Origin: Actinomycetes bacterium
Lineage (GTDB): Bacteria; Actinomycetota; Actinomycetes; Streptosporangiales; Streptosporangiaceae
Reading direction: 5' to 3'
NCBI GenBank assembly: GCA_025964575.1
Contig: JAOPYO010000054.1
Coordinates: 1 to 64,000 of the forward strand
Length of the DNA stretch: 64,000 nucleotides
The notes beneath the pieces are model-generated. The model did no database searches and was not told the DNA's origin. It was given only the letters and a program-made list of their open reading frames with translations. Numbering within the stretch: the stretch's first letter is position 1; every line of letters starts with the position of its first letter. The translations under genes were made by a program, and so were the position numbers. Below, one piece after another: positions 8,297 through 17,179 of the stretch.

Positions 8297-10309
8297 ATGC
8301 GAACGTGGACTCAAGGAACGGCGCGTGCCGTAGTCCTCACCGCGAGCTTCGTCGCTCTCGGCGCCGGCACCGTTTTCCCGACGGGTGCATTCGCCGACAC
8401 GACGAGTGGCAAGGGCAGCGTGCTCGGCGGCAACCAGATCCACGCGCCCATCTCCGCCCCGATCGACATCAGCGGCAACGCCGCCGGCGTCGCCGGGGAG
8501 TCCGCCGCCCACTCCAAGGGCGGATCCGCCGTGTACAACGGAGGTGGCCACGGTGGCGGCAAGACCAGCGGCGAGCACAGCGTCGCAGGCGGCAACCAGG
8601 TCATCGCCCCGATCAGCGCCCCCATCAACGCCTGCGGCAACGCGGTGGCCATCTTCGGCACCGCCGACGCCGGCTGCAAGGGCGGTGCCTCCACCGCTAA
8701 CAGCGGTTCAGGCGGCGGAGGCAAGACCTCCGGCAAGGGGAGTGTGCTGGGCGGTAATCAGGTCATCGCGCCGATCAGCGCCCCCATCGACGCCTGCGGC
8801 AATGCCGTCGCGGTGTTCGGCTCCGCCGAGGCCGGCTGCAAAGGCGGCGCGACCGTCCTGAACAGTGGCGGTTCCCGGGGAGACAAGACCAACGGGAAGC
8901 ACGGCGTCGGCAGTGGTAACCAGGTGTACGCCCCGGTCAGCGCACCGGTGAACCTCTGCGGCAACTCCGCAGCGATCTTCGGTGAAGCCGTCGCTGGCTG
9001 CAAGGGCGGCGCGAAGGTCCACAACGGTGGCGGCAGTGGCAAACTGCAGACGTCCGGTAAGGGCAGTGTGCTGGGCGGTAACCAGGTCATCGCGCCGATC
9101 AGCGCCCCCATCGACGCCTGTGGCAACGCCATCGGTAACGCCGCCGCGGGTTGTAAGGGCGGCACGATGGTGCACAACGGCGGAACCGTGCCCCACAAGA
9201 CCTCAGGCAAACACGGTGTCGGCAGCGGCAACCAGGTGTACGCCCCCGTGGGCGCGCCCATCAGCGCCTGCGGCAACGCCGCCGCCGTGCTCGGCGACGC
9301 CGCCGCCATGTGCCACGGCGGCTCGTCCGTGACCACGACGCCCGGCGACCCGACCACCTCGGGCAAGAACGGTGTCCTCTCGGGCAACCAGGCGTACACC
9401 CCGGTCAACGTGCCCGTGAACGTCTGCGGCAACGCCGTCGCCGTGCTCGGCGAGGCGGCCGCGGGCTGTGTCGGTGGTACCCATGCCCACAGCTCCGGTG
9501 CCCCGAACCTGAACACGTCCGGCAAGCACGGCGTCGGTGCCGGCAACCAGATCGTCGCGCCGGTGACGGCTCCGGTCGACATCTGCGGCAACGTCATCGC
9601 GGTGATCGGCGTGGCCGACCCCGGCTGTGGTGCCGGTGGGGGCGGTGGGGGCTATGGCTCTGGTCACTCCCGCGCCGCGCAGAAGGCCGATGCCCCGGGC
9701 GCCATGGGTCTGCCTGTGCTGCCCATGCTCCCCGAGCTGACCAAGGCTCAGTCGGCCGTGCCGGCCACCGCGGTTCCGTCCATGCCGATGTTGCCGGCCC
9801 AGGCTCCTGTCGGTCTGCCGGTGTCGCAGTCCGCATCCGCGAGAGGCAACGGACCGCTGTCCTCGCTGCCGGTGCAAGCGCCTCAGCTGCCCACCAATGA
9901 CCCGGCCGGACTGTCCCAGCTGTCGGTGAACCGCACCAAGGCCGCCGCTCTGGCGCCCGAGGCGCTGCTCGCCCCCGGGGCCGAGTTCGTCGGTGCACTG
10001 CCCATGGGTCGGCAGCGCCAGGCGGCCGCTCCCGCCCCGGGCGCTCCGGCTCTGCCGGACCTGCCCACGCTGCCCGTCGCCGGAGACTCGCTGCCGGTCG
10101 GCGGCCACCTCGCTGCCCCGCAGATCGGCGGGGTCACCGACAAGGCCAGCGGCCTGCAGCAGCAGGTCGGCGGAGTGCGCCTGGCGGCTGATTCCCAGCC
10201 GCGGGCTCTGGGGATGAGCGGAACTTCCCTGTACGTCCTGGTCGTCGGTTCGTTGCTGGCAGGCGTCGCCGCGGCGGGCGGCGCCGTCCGTCGCATCTGC
10301 CGGCGGTAG
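8297..10309 (+). CDS. Multi-repeat chaplin-like cell-surface protein
   Basis: An exported protein of 670 residues: a signal peptide ending AFA, eight chaplin-like (DUF320-type) repeats, a Pro/Ala-rich stretch with many LPxLP-like segments, and a C-terminal membrane segment (LYVLVVGSLLAGVAAAGGAV) with a basic tail RRICRR. Repeats carry the GNQVxAPxxAPxxxCGN core and a second Cys in AGCKGG. Chaplins are hydrophobic amyloid-forming proteins that coat aerial hyphae and spores. Classical long chaplins have two repeats and an LAxTG sortase signal; here there are eight and I see no clear sortase motif, so simple membrane anchoring is more likely. The ATG at 8297 is chosen over 8279 because AAGGGAG lies 7 bases upstream. 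Confidence 0.85.
   Translation: MRTWTQGTARAVVLTASFVALGAGTVFPTGAFADTTSGKGSVLGGNQIHAPISAPIDISGNAAGVAGESAAHSKGGSAVYNGGGHGGGKTSGEHSVAGGNQVIAPISAPINACGNAVAIFGTADAGCKGGASTANSGSGGGGKTSGKGSVLGGNQVIAPISAPIDACGNAVAVFGSAEAGCKGGATVLNSGGSRGDKTNGKHGVGSGNQVYAPVSAPVNLCGNSAAIFGEAVAGCKGGAKVHNGGGSGKLQTSGKGSVLGGNQVIAPISAPIDACGNAIGNAAAGCKGGTMVHNGGTVPHKTSGKHGVGSGNQVYAPVGAPISACGNAAAVLGDAAAMCHGGSSVTTTPGDPTTSGKNGVLSGNQAYTPVNVPVNVCGNAVAVLGEAAAGCVGGTHAHSSGAPNLNTSGKHGVGAGNQIVAPVTAPVDICGNVIAVIGVADPGCGAGGGGGGYGSGHSRAAQKADAPGAMGLPVLPMLPELTKAQSAVPATAVPSMPMLPAQAPVGLPVSQSASARGNGPLSSLPVQAPQLPTNDPAGLSQLSVNRTKAAALAPEALLAPGAEFVGALPMGRQRQAAAPAPGAPALPDLPTLPVAGDSLPVGGHLAAPQIGGVTDKASGLQQQVGGVRLAADSQPRALGMSGTSLYVLVVGSLLAGVAAAGGAVRRICRR
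8402..9640 (+). repeat. Eight in-frame chaplin-type repeats
   Basis: Each unit starts T(S/N)G(K/E) and ends near GCKGG, about 41 residues long, separated by Gly/Ser linkers. Unit 1 lacks both conserved cysteines (SGN and HSKGG). Unit 5 is three residues shorter. Units 3 and 5 are almost identical at DNA level (about 8731-8807 and 9052-9125), implying recent duplication. Confidence 0.85.
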
Positions 10310-10358
10310 TCACCTGGTGATCTAGCAGCACACAAAACGCTCTGCCCGCGTCGGGTGT

Positions 10359-10381
10359 CGTGCGGTCGTTCGGACCGCACG
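10359..10381 (+). terminator. Hairpin after the chaplin-like gene
   Basis: A perfect 9-bp stem, CGTGCGGTC/GACCGCACG, with a GTTCG loop lies 50 bases after the stop. No T-run follows, so it is a weak or non-canonical terminator candidate. Confidence 0.45.
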
Positions 10382-10488
10382 GCACCTTCCGCGGCCGGAG
10401 CCTTAGACGCTTTGCCCGTTCCGGAAGCGCGGCCCGGGGCGGGCAAAGCCCTGTCTCACACGCTGTCATGTATTGTGCACAGAACGCA

Positions 10489-10674
10489 CTAGATCGTACG
10501 GACTTGCCGAATGATCTTTCGACGGAGTTGGATGTAGCGGCTACCGTCGGGGTAGAGCCGTAGCCGATCGAGTTCCCATCTGCCGTACTCGGCATGCTCG
10601 GTCATGATCTGCCGGGCGGCCTCCCGAGTGGTGCCGCGCGGCAGTCGCAGTACGAGGTAGGTGTACTCCGCCAT
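10489..10674 (-). CDS. DUF5703-family small protein
   Basis: A 61-residue protein with the sequence pattern of a conserved actinobacterial family: YTYLVLRLPRGTTREAARQI, then TEHAEYGRWELDRLRLYPDG and RYIQLRRKIIR. Function is unknown. I chose the ATG at 10674 because the family usually begins close to the EY.Y motif; an in-frame ATG at 10683 is possible. No ribosome site is seen. A CATAAT element lies just upstream, so the transcript could be leaderless. It is divergent from topA. Confidence 0.8.
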   Translation of the reverse strand: MAEYTYLVLRLPRGTTREAARQIMTEHAEYGRWELDRLRLYPDGSRYIQLRRKIIRQVRTI

Positions 10675-10811
10675 TGCATGCATTATGGCTGGGGTGAACG
10701 GATGGGGAAGCCCGTGGAGTACCGTCCTTCATTGTTGAGACGGTAGGGGGGTGCGACTGAGACTCCCGTTCGGAGCAAGACAGACGACAAGACAGCGAGG
10801 TTGGAGCGACC

Positions 10812-13547
10812 GTGCCAGCCAACAACGGCACTGCCAAGTCCGGCGGCACCCGTCTGGTGATCGTCGAGTCGCCCGCGAAGGCAAAGACCATCGCGGGTTA
10901 CCTTGGCGGCAACTATGTCGTGGAGTCCAGTATTGGCCACATTCGTGACCTTCCTGGGAAGGCCTCGGAGGTCCCGGCGAAGTTCAAGGGCGAGGAGTGG
11001 GCCAAGCTCGGCGTCAACGTCGACCGCGATTTCGAGCCGCTGTACATCGTCAACACCGATAAGAAGCAGCAGGTCGCCAAGCTCAAGAAGCTGCTGGAAG
11101 ACGCCGACGAACTCTTCCTCGCCACGGACGAGGACCGGGAGGGCGAGGCGATCGCCTGGCATCTGCGCGAGGTCCTCAAGCCCAAGGTGCCGGTGCACCG
11201 GATGGTCTTCAACGAGATCACCCGGGACGCGATCCGGGCCGCCGCGGAGAATCCCCGCGAGCTCAACCTGCGTCTCGTCGACGCCCAGGAGACCCGTCGC
11301 ATCCTCGATCGCCTCTACGGCTACGAGGTCAGCCCGGTCCTGTGGAAGAAGATGATGATGCCGGGCCTGTCGGCCGGCCGGGTGCAGTCGGTCGCCACCC
11401 GCCTGGTCGTCGAGCGGGAGCGCGAGCGCATCGCGTTCGTCCCCTCGCATTACTGGGACATCACGGCCCTGTTCGCAGCGTCTTCGAGCAGTGGCGAGCC
11501 GGAAGAGCCCAACGATTTCAAAGCCAACCTGGTCATGGTGGACGGCAAGCGTGTCGCCCAGGGCCGGGACTTCTCCGCGCAGGGCACGCTCAAGTCAGCC
11601 GACTTGGTGCACCTGGACGAGGCCGCCGCCCGCGGCCTCGCCGAGCGGCTCGTGGGCAGGCCGTACGCGGTCAAGTCCGTTGAGCGCAAGCCGTACACCC
11701 GCAAGCCGTACGCCCCGTTCCGGACCACCACGCTGCAGCAGGAAGCCAGCCGCAAGTTGGGCTTCTCGCCGAAGTACGCGATGCAGGTCGCCCAGAAGCT
11801 GTACGAGAACGGCTTCATCACCTATATGCGTACCGACAGCATCACGCTGTCGGAGACCGCGCTCGCGGCCGCCCGAGCCCAGGCCACCACGCTGTACGGC
11901 GCGCAGTACGTCCCGGACAAGCCGCGCGTCTACGCGGGCAAGGTCAAGAACGCCCAGGAGGCGCACGAGGCGATCCGGCCCGCCGGTGACTCCTTCCGCA
12001 CCCCGGGTGAGACCGGTCTGTCCGGCGATCAGTTCCGGCTGTACGAGCTGATCTGGAAGCGGACCGTCGCCTCCCAGATGAAGGACGCCATCGGTCAGTC
12101 GGTGTCCATCCGGATCGCCGGCACCTCGACCGCGGGTGAGGCCGCCGAGTTCGGTGCCACCGGTAAGACGATCACCTTCTACGGCTTTCTGAAGGCGTAC
12201 GTCGAGGGTGCTGACGACCCCGAGGCCGACCGCGACGACCGTGAGCGGCGGCTGCCCAACCTCGAAGAGGACGACCCGCTGAGCGCACTCAGTGTGGAGC
12301 CCGACGGGCACAGCACCCGGCCCCCGGCCCGTTACACCGAGGCCAGCCTGATCAAGGAACTGGAAGATCGGGAGATCGGCCGTCCGTCCACGTACGCGTC
12401 GATCATCGGCACGATCCTGGACCGTGGTTACGTCTTCAAGAAGGGCACCGCGCTGGTGCCCGCGTTCCTGGCGTTCGCAGTGATCCAACTGCTCGAGAAG
12501 CACTTCGGCAATCTGGTCGACTATGACTTCACCGCACGTATGGAGGACTGCCTCGACTCGATCGCCCGTGGTGAGGCCGAGCGGGTGCCGTGGCTTCGGC
12601 ACTTCTACTTCGGTGACGCCAGTCAGGGCGATGAAGGCTTGAAGGAGCTGGTCAGCGACCTCGGCGAGATCGACGCCAAGGAGATCAGCTCGTTCCCGCT
12701 CAAGGGCAGCAGCGACGTCATGATCCGGGTCGGCCGGTACGGACCGTATCTCGACCGTGACGGCGAGCGAGTCAACATCCCCGAAGACCTCGCCCCCGAC
12801 GAGCTGGACGCGGTCAAGGCGGAGGAGCTGTTCGCGCAGCCGAGCGGGGACCGGGAGCTGGGCATCGACCCGGAGTCCGGCCACAAGATCGTGGCTAAGT
12901 CCGGCCGATTCGGCCCGTACGTCACCGAGATCCTGCCCGAGGAGCCGGCTTTGCAGCCGGCGTCGGCCAGCGTCGACGGGGACAAGCCTGTTCCTGAAAA
13001 GCGTGCCAGGACCAAGAAGGCCGCGGCGGTCAAGCCACGGACCGGTTCGCTGTTCAAGTCGATGTCGCTGGACACCATCACCCTGGACGACGCCCTCAAG
13101 CTGCTCTCGCTGCCGCGCACGCTCGGTGAGATCGACGGTGACCCGGTGACCGCCCAGAACGGCAGGTTCGGCCCCTACGTCAAGAAGGGCACCGACAGCC
13201 GTTCCCTGGGCGCCGAGGAGGATCTGTTCACGGTCACCCTCGAGCAGGCCAAGGAGCTGCTCGCCCAGCCCAAGCAGCGTGGGCGCGGCCGAGCGGCGGC
13301 CGCTCCGCCGCTTCGGGAACTGGGCAACGACCCTGCCAGCGGCAAGCCGGTCGTGGTCAAGGAGGGGCGCTTCGGGCCGTACGTCACCGACGGCGAGACC
13401 AACGCCAGCCTGCGTAAGGGCGACGAGGTTGAGTCGATCACGATTCAGCGGGCGGCAGAGCTGCTCGTCGAACGCCGTGAAAAGGTCGCGGCCGGCGGAG
13501 GCAAGAAGACGCCCGCAAGACGTGGAACCGCCAAGTCACGCTCCTAA
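10812..13547 (+). CDS. topA: DNA topoisomerase I (type IA)
   Basis: Relaxes negatively supercoiled DNA by single-strand passage. The TOPRIM domain opens with LVIVESPAKAKTIAGYLG, with the acidic cluster FLATDEDREGEAIAWH. The catalytic tyrosine is in FITYMRTDS (about residue 338). The C-terminal third carries several Toprim_C repeats recognised by GRFGPYV, then a basic Lys/Arg-rich tail, as in other actinomycete enzymes. At 911 residues the length is normal. The GTG at 10812 has TTGGAG upstream. Downstream lie the MFS-thymidylate kinase fusion and holB, an arrangement common in actinomycetes. Confidence 0.98.
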   Translation: MPANNGTAKSGGTRLVIVESPAKAKTIAGYLGGNYVVESSIGHIRDLPGKASEVPAKFKGEEWAKLGVNVDRDFEPLYIVNTDKKQQVAKLKKLLEDADELFLATDEDREGEAIAWHLREVLKPKVPVHRMVFNEITRDAIRAAAENPRELNLRLVDAQETRRILDRLYGYEVSPVLWKKMMMPGLSAGRVQSVATRLVVERERERIAFVPSHYWDITALFAASSSSGEPEEPNDFKANLVMVDGKRVAQGRDFSAQGTLKSADLVHLDEAAARGLAERLVGRPYAVKSVERKPYTRKPYAPFRTTTLQQEASRKLGFSPKYAMQVAQKLYENGFITYMRTDSITLSETALAAARAQATTLYGAQYVPDKPRVYAGKVKNAQEAHEAIRPAGDSFRTPGETGLSGDQFRLYELIWKRTVASQMKDAIGQSVSIRIAGTSTAGEAAEFGATGKTITFYGFLKAYVEGADDPEADRDDRERRLPNLEEDDPLSALSVEPDGHSTRPPARYTEASLIKELEDREIGRPSTYASIIGTILDRGYVFKKGTALVPAFLAFAVIQLLEKHFGNLVDYDFTARMEDCLDSIARGEAERVPWLRHFYFGDASQGDEGLKELVSDLGEIDAKEISSFPLKGSSDVMIRVGRYGPYLDRDGERVNIPEDLAPDELDAVKAEELFAQPSGDRELGIDPESGHKIVAKSGRFGPYVTEILPEEPALQPASASVDGDKPVPEKRARTKKAAAVKPRTGSLFKSMSLDTITLDDALKLLSLPRTLGEIDGDPVTAQNGRFGPYVKKGTDSRSLGAEEDLFTVTLEQAKELLAQPKQRGRGRAAAAPPLRELGNDPASGKPVVVKEGRFGPYVTDGETNASLRKGDEVESITIQRAAELLVERREKVAAGGGKKTPARRGTAKSRS

Positions 13548-13602
13548 AGACTTCGGTCATCCGACCCCACCTAACACCCGGAGCGCCGATACGCTGACCA
13601 AC

Positions 13603-15666
13603 ATGACCAGAACGGGCGCGGCCGAACCGCGTGGATCCGACAGCGGGGCGCGAAACCCCGGTGTGTTGTCGATTAAGCCGTTCCGGCGGCTGTGGATCGC
13701 GCTCTCGCTGTCCAGCCTGGGCGATTGGCTGAGCATTCTCGCCCTGACCGCGCTGGCCAGCGCCATCACCGGTAAAACGGGCGGTTTCCAAGCCCAGTCG
13801 TATGCGGTCGGTGGCGTGCTCATCGTGAAGATGCTGCCCGCGGTGATTCTCGGGCCGCTGGGCGGTGCGGTCGCCGACCGGTTCGACCGTCGCCTCACCA
13901 TGGTGATCGCGGACATCTGCAGGTTCGGCCTGTTCCTGTCGATCCCATTGGTCGGCCGGCTGGATTGGCTGTTCATCGCCACGTTCCTGGTCGAATGCGT
14001 GACGCTGTTCTGGATCCCGGCCAAGGACGCCACGATCCCCAATCTGGTCCCCAAGGATCGGCTGGCGCAGGCCAACCAGCTCAGCCTGATGACGACGTAC
14101 GGCTCCGCGCCGATCGCCGCCGGGCTCTTCTCGGTGCTGGCCCTGATCTCCGGGGCCGTCTTCAAGGCGAGCGACCAGGCCAATCTGGCCCTCTACATCA
14201 ACGCCGCGACGTTCCTGGTCTCGGCCATCACGATCTTCACTCTCAAGGGCATCCCACCCCGGGACGCCGAGCGGGTCTCGGTGCCGTCGATGCTGAAGCA
14301 GATCGGCGAGGGCTGGCGGTTCGCCGGATCCACCCCGGTGATCCGCGGCCTCATCATCGGCCTGGTCGGTGCGTCCGCCGCGGGTGGCGTCGTCATCGCC
14401 ATCGCGAAGGTCTATGTCCAGGCGCTGCGGGGCGGGGACGCCGCCTATGGGGCGGTGTTCGCCGCCGTCTTCGTCGGGCTGGCGTTCGGCATGTTCCTTG
14501 GGCCGCGGATGCTGCACGGCTTCAGCCGCCGACGGTTGTTCGGGCTGTCGATCATGGTCGCCGGGCTCACGCTGATCCTGATCGCGATCATCCAGAACCT
14601 GGTCGTGGTGGTCTTCCTGACCACGTTCCTGGGTGTGGGCGCCGGGGTCGCCTGGGTGATCGGCTACACCCTGGTCGGCCTGGAGTGCTCCGACGAGCTG
14701 CGCGGTCGTACCTTCGCCTTCTTGCAGTCGCTGGTACGGGTCGTACTCCTGCTTGTGCTCGCCGTCGTGCCGCTGCTCGCCGGCGTGATCGGCGCGCACA
14801 AGGTCACCTACCGAAGCGTCTCCTACCGATTCGACGGCACCAACGCGGTGCTGCTGATCGCCGCCGTGGTCGCGATCCTCGTCGGCGTGATCGCCTACCG
14901 GCAGATGGACGACCGCCGGGGCATCCCGCTCGGCCGCGATCTGTTCGGTGCGTTGCGCGGGGTGCCGTACGTCCCCACGGAACCCATCGGCCACCGGGGG
15001 GTCCTGATCGCTTTTGAGGGCGGTGAGGGTGCTGGCAAGACCACTCAGTCCCGGCTCACCGCGATCTGGCTGCGCGACCACGGCTACGAGGTCGTGACCA
15101 CCCGGGAACCGGGCTCCACCAAGGTCGGCATGCGGTTGCGCGCCATCCTGCTGGACAAGGAGATGACCGGGCTGTCATCCCGGGCCGAGACCCTGCTGTA
15201 CGCCGCCGACCGCGCCGACCACGTCGATGGCGTGATCCAGCCGGCCCTGCGCCGCGGCGCCGTCGTCGTCACCGATCGCTATATCGACTCGACGCTGGCC
15301 TATCAGGGCTATGGCCGTAGCCTTCCGGTGGACGAGATTTTCGAGATCAACAGCTGGGCCACCGCCGGTCTGATGCCCGACCTGACGGTTCTGCTGGACG
15401 TGCCGCCCAGCGTGGGGCTCGACCGGTTCGCCTCCCCGGCCGACCGCATCGAGTCCGAGCCCAACGATTTCCACGAGCGGGTCCGCCGCGGGTTCCGGGC
15501 GCTGGCCGACGCCGAACCACACCGTTACCTCATTGTCGATGCCTCGCGGCCGCAGAACGAGATCACCCGGGAGATCCAGGATCGGATCCGCGCGATCCTC
15601 CCCGACCCCGTCCCGCTCGGCACCGAGGACGTCACCAGCACCTTTCCCGCCATCACCGACGCCTGA
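13603..15666 (+). CDS. tmk: Bifunctional MFS transporter / thymidylate kinase
   Basis: A single 687-residue frame with two domains. Residues 1 to about 455 form an MFS-like membrane protein with about 12 hydrophobic segments and the motif GGAVADRFDRR. Residues about 465-687 form a dTMP kinase: P-loop FEGGEGAGKTTQ (about 470), the substrate-binding DR motif in TDRYIDSTLAYQGYGR, and TREPGSTKVG. The kinase phosphorylates dTMP to dTDP for DNA synthesis. No stop or internal restart is visible at the junction. Fusions of this type are already annotated in some actinomycetes. The ATG at 13603 lacks a ribosome site; a TACGCT element about 7 bases upstream suggests a leaderless transcript. The frame continues upstream to 13279 only as overlap with topA. 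Confidence 0.93.
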   Translation: MTRTGAAEPRGSDSGARNPGVLSIKPFRRLWIALSLSSLGDWLSILALTALASAITGKTGGFQAQSYAVGGVLIVKMLPAVILGPLGGAVADRFDRRLTMVIADICRFGLFLSIPLVGRLDWLFIATFLVECVTLFWIPAKDATIPNLVPKDRLAQANQLSLMTTYGSAPIAAGLFSVLALISGAVFKASDQANLALYINAATFLVSAITIFTLKGIPPRDAERVSVPSMLKQIGEGWRFAGSTPVIRGLIIGLVGASAAGGVVIAIAKVYVQALRGGDAAYGAVFAAVFVGLAFGMFLGPRMLHGFSRRRLFGLSIMVAGLTLILIAIIQNLVVVVFLTTFLGVGAGVAWVIGYTLVGLECSDELRGRTFAFLQSLVRVVLLLVLAVVPLLAGVIGAHKVTYRSVSYRFDGTNAVLLIAAVVAILVGVIAYRQMDDRRGIPLGRDLFGALRGVPYVPTEPIGHRGVLIAFEGGEGAGKTTQSRLTAIWLRDHGYEVVTTREPGSTKVGMRLRAILLDKEMTGLSSRAETLLYAADRADHVDGVIQPALRRGAVVVTDRYIDSTLAYQGYGRSLPVDEIFEINSWATAGLMPDLTVLLDVPPSVGLDRFASPADRIESEPNDFHERVRRGFRALADAEPHRYLIVDASRPQNEITREIQDRIRAILPDPVPLGTEDVTSTFPAITDA

Positions 15667-15910
15667 TTGATTGTGCTCGCTTCGCTCGCACGGCGCGGGC
15701 GGCCCTTGAGCGCGACGTCTTCCCTCACCGCACGGTCGCTGGCGCTCCGTGCGCCTCAGTCCAGACGTCGCGCGGCCGCCCGCAGTGGGCGGCTGACGTT
15801 GTTGGTTCGCCCGGGCGCCCCGCGCCCTTCGGCGTTCATGGCCTCGCTCCGCTCGGCGGCTCGGGGCGCCTTGAGGTGGTGGCGCCCCTCGCGGGCCTTA
15901 GTCTTCTTGC
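15667..15910 (+). other. Structured non-coding spacer before holB
   Basis: No gene is visible. A long imperfect stem joins 15697-15720 with 15763-15781, with an inner perfect stem CGCACGG/CCGTGCG (15729-15753). Several GGGCGCC-type palindromes follow at about 15808-15890. TAGTCT at 15899-15904, six bases before the holB ATG, looks like a -10 element of a leaderless promoter. Confidence 0.5.
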
Positions 15911-17062
15911 ATGAGTGTGTGGGACGACTTGGTGGGGCAGGAGCCGGTCGTCGCGCAGTTGCGTACGGCCGTTGAGGGGTCCGTCTCAGGCCAGGGCAGC
16001 ATGACGCACGCGTGGCTGTTCACCGGGCCGCCCGGTTCGGGCCGTTCCACGGCCGCGCGGGCCTTCGCCGCCGCGCTGCTCTGCCAGGACAGCCCACGAG
16101 GTTGCGGGCACTGTCCCTCCTGCCATCAGGTGCTGCAAGGCACCCATGCCGACGTGCTGGCCGTGCGGCCGTCGGGGCTGTCCTACAGCGTCAAGGAGAC
16201 CCGCGCGCTGGTGCTGCGCGCCGCGTCGTCGCCCAGCGGTGGCCGCTGGCAGGTCGTGCTGTTCGAGGACGCCGACCGGGTCACCGAGCAGGCCGCCAAC
16301 GCGCTGCTGAAGGCCATCGAGGAGCCGCCGCCGCGTACGGTCTGGCTGCTCTGCGCGCCGTCGCCGGACGACATGCTGGTGACCATCCGCTCCCGCTGCC
16401 GGCTGGTGACCTTGCGCACACCGCCGGCCGGGGCTGTCGCGGATGTGCTGATCCGGCGGGAGGGGATCGACCCGGAGGTCGCGGTCGGCGCGGCACGGGC
16501 CGCTCAGGGCCACATCGGCCGGGCCAAGAGGCTCGCCACCGACGAGGAGTCTCGGCAGCGGCGCCGCGACGTGCTGGGGATGCCATCTCGCCTGACCGGG
16601 GTCGGTCAGGCGGTCGGCGCGGCCGAGGTGCTCGTCAAGGCCGCCGATGCGGATGCCAAGGCCACCACCGAGGAGTTGAACGAGGCGGAGACCTCCGCGA
16701 TGCGGCAGGCCCTCGGTGAGAGCGCCAAGGGACGGATGCCGCGCGGCACCGCGGGGGCGATGAAGGAACTCGAGGATCGGCAGAAGTCCCGAGCCACTCG
16801 GGTGAAGCGCGACTCGCTGGACCGGGCCCTGCTGGACCTGGCGTCCTACTACCGGGACGTGCTGACCCTGCAACTCGGCTCGGATGTCGAGCTGGTCAAC
16901 GCGGATCGGGGCCCGGAGCTGCGGTCTGCGGCCGCTGCCGGGACACCTGAGGCCACGTTGCGCAGGCTTGAGGCGATCATGCAATGCCGCGAGCGGCTCG
17001 GGGCGGCCGTGAACCCGCTGCTGGCCGTCGAGGCCATGGCGCTGGCGCTCCGCACCGGCTGA
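15911..17062 (+). CDS. holB: DNA polymerase III subunit delta'
   Basis: Clamp-loader subunit, 383 residues. N-terminal AAA+ fold: VWDDLVGQEPVV, a modified P-loop GPPGSGRST, zinc-binding cysteines (CGHCPSCH), the DEAD-like segment VVLFEDADRVTEQAANALLKAIEEPP, and the SRC arginine-finger motif in TIRSRCRLV. The C-terminal helical domain ends in NPLLAVEAMALAL, typical of this subunit. The clamp loader places the sliding clamp on primed DNA. No ribosome site; probably leaderless. It follows the thymidylate kinase fusion, the usual neighbour of holB. Confidence 0.96.
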   Translation: MSVWDDLVGQEPVVAQLRTAVEGSVSGQGSMTHAWLFTGPPGSGRSTAARAFAAALLCQDSPRGCGHCPSCHQVLQGTHADVLAVRPSGLSYSVKETRALVLRAASSPSGGRWQVVLFEDADRVTEQAANALLKAIEEPPPRTVWLLCAPSPDDMLVTIRSRCRLVTLRTPPAGAVADVLIRREGIDPEVAVGAARAAQGHIGRAKRLATDEESRQRRRDVLGMPSRLTGVGQAVGAAEVLVKAADADAKATTEELNEAETSAMRQALGESAKGRMPRGTAGAMKELEDRQKSRATRVKRDSLDRALLDLASYYRDVLTLQLGSDVELVNADRGPELRSAAAAGTPEATLRRLEAIMQCRERLGAAVNPLLAVEAMALALRTG

Positions 17063-17179
17063 CGGTGTCGGTGAGGACAAGCAACCCTTGGCCATCTTCA
17101 GGTGTCTTACAGGTAAAAGCTTGTCTTTGGCCGGTGTGAATAATCCTCGGGGTGAAAATCATCGAGGCGTGAAGGGCGG

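Noticed and set aside
8402-9640. Periodic repeats considered as a CRISPR array
   Set aside because: Repeats are degenerate, in frame, spaced for a protein unit of about 41 residues plus linker, and encode the chaplin pattern.
10359-10381. Hairpin as a strong intrinsic terminator
   Set aside because: A T-run is missing, so it is listed only as a weak candidate.
13279-13602. Upstream extension of the MFS-kinase frame into topA
   Set aside because: It overlaps the Toprim_C repeats of topA in another frame and is Arg/Pro-rich shadow sequence; the transporter similarity begins after 13603.
13438-15081. 547-codon minus-strand frame opposite the MFS-kinase fusion
   Set aside because: Composition is Asp/Gln/His/Arg-rich with no domain, a mirror of the membrane-protein codons on the plus strand.
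15911-17095. Long minus-strand frame opposite holB
   Set aside because: Shadow of holB; the plus-strand protein has the zinc cysteines and SRC motif of the delta' subunit.
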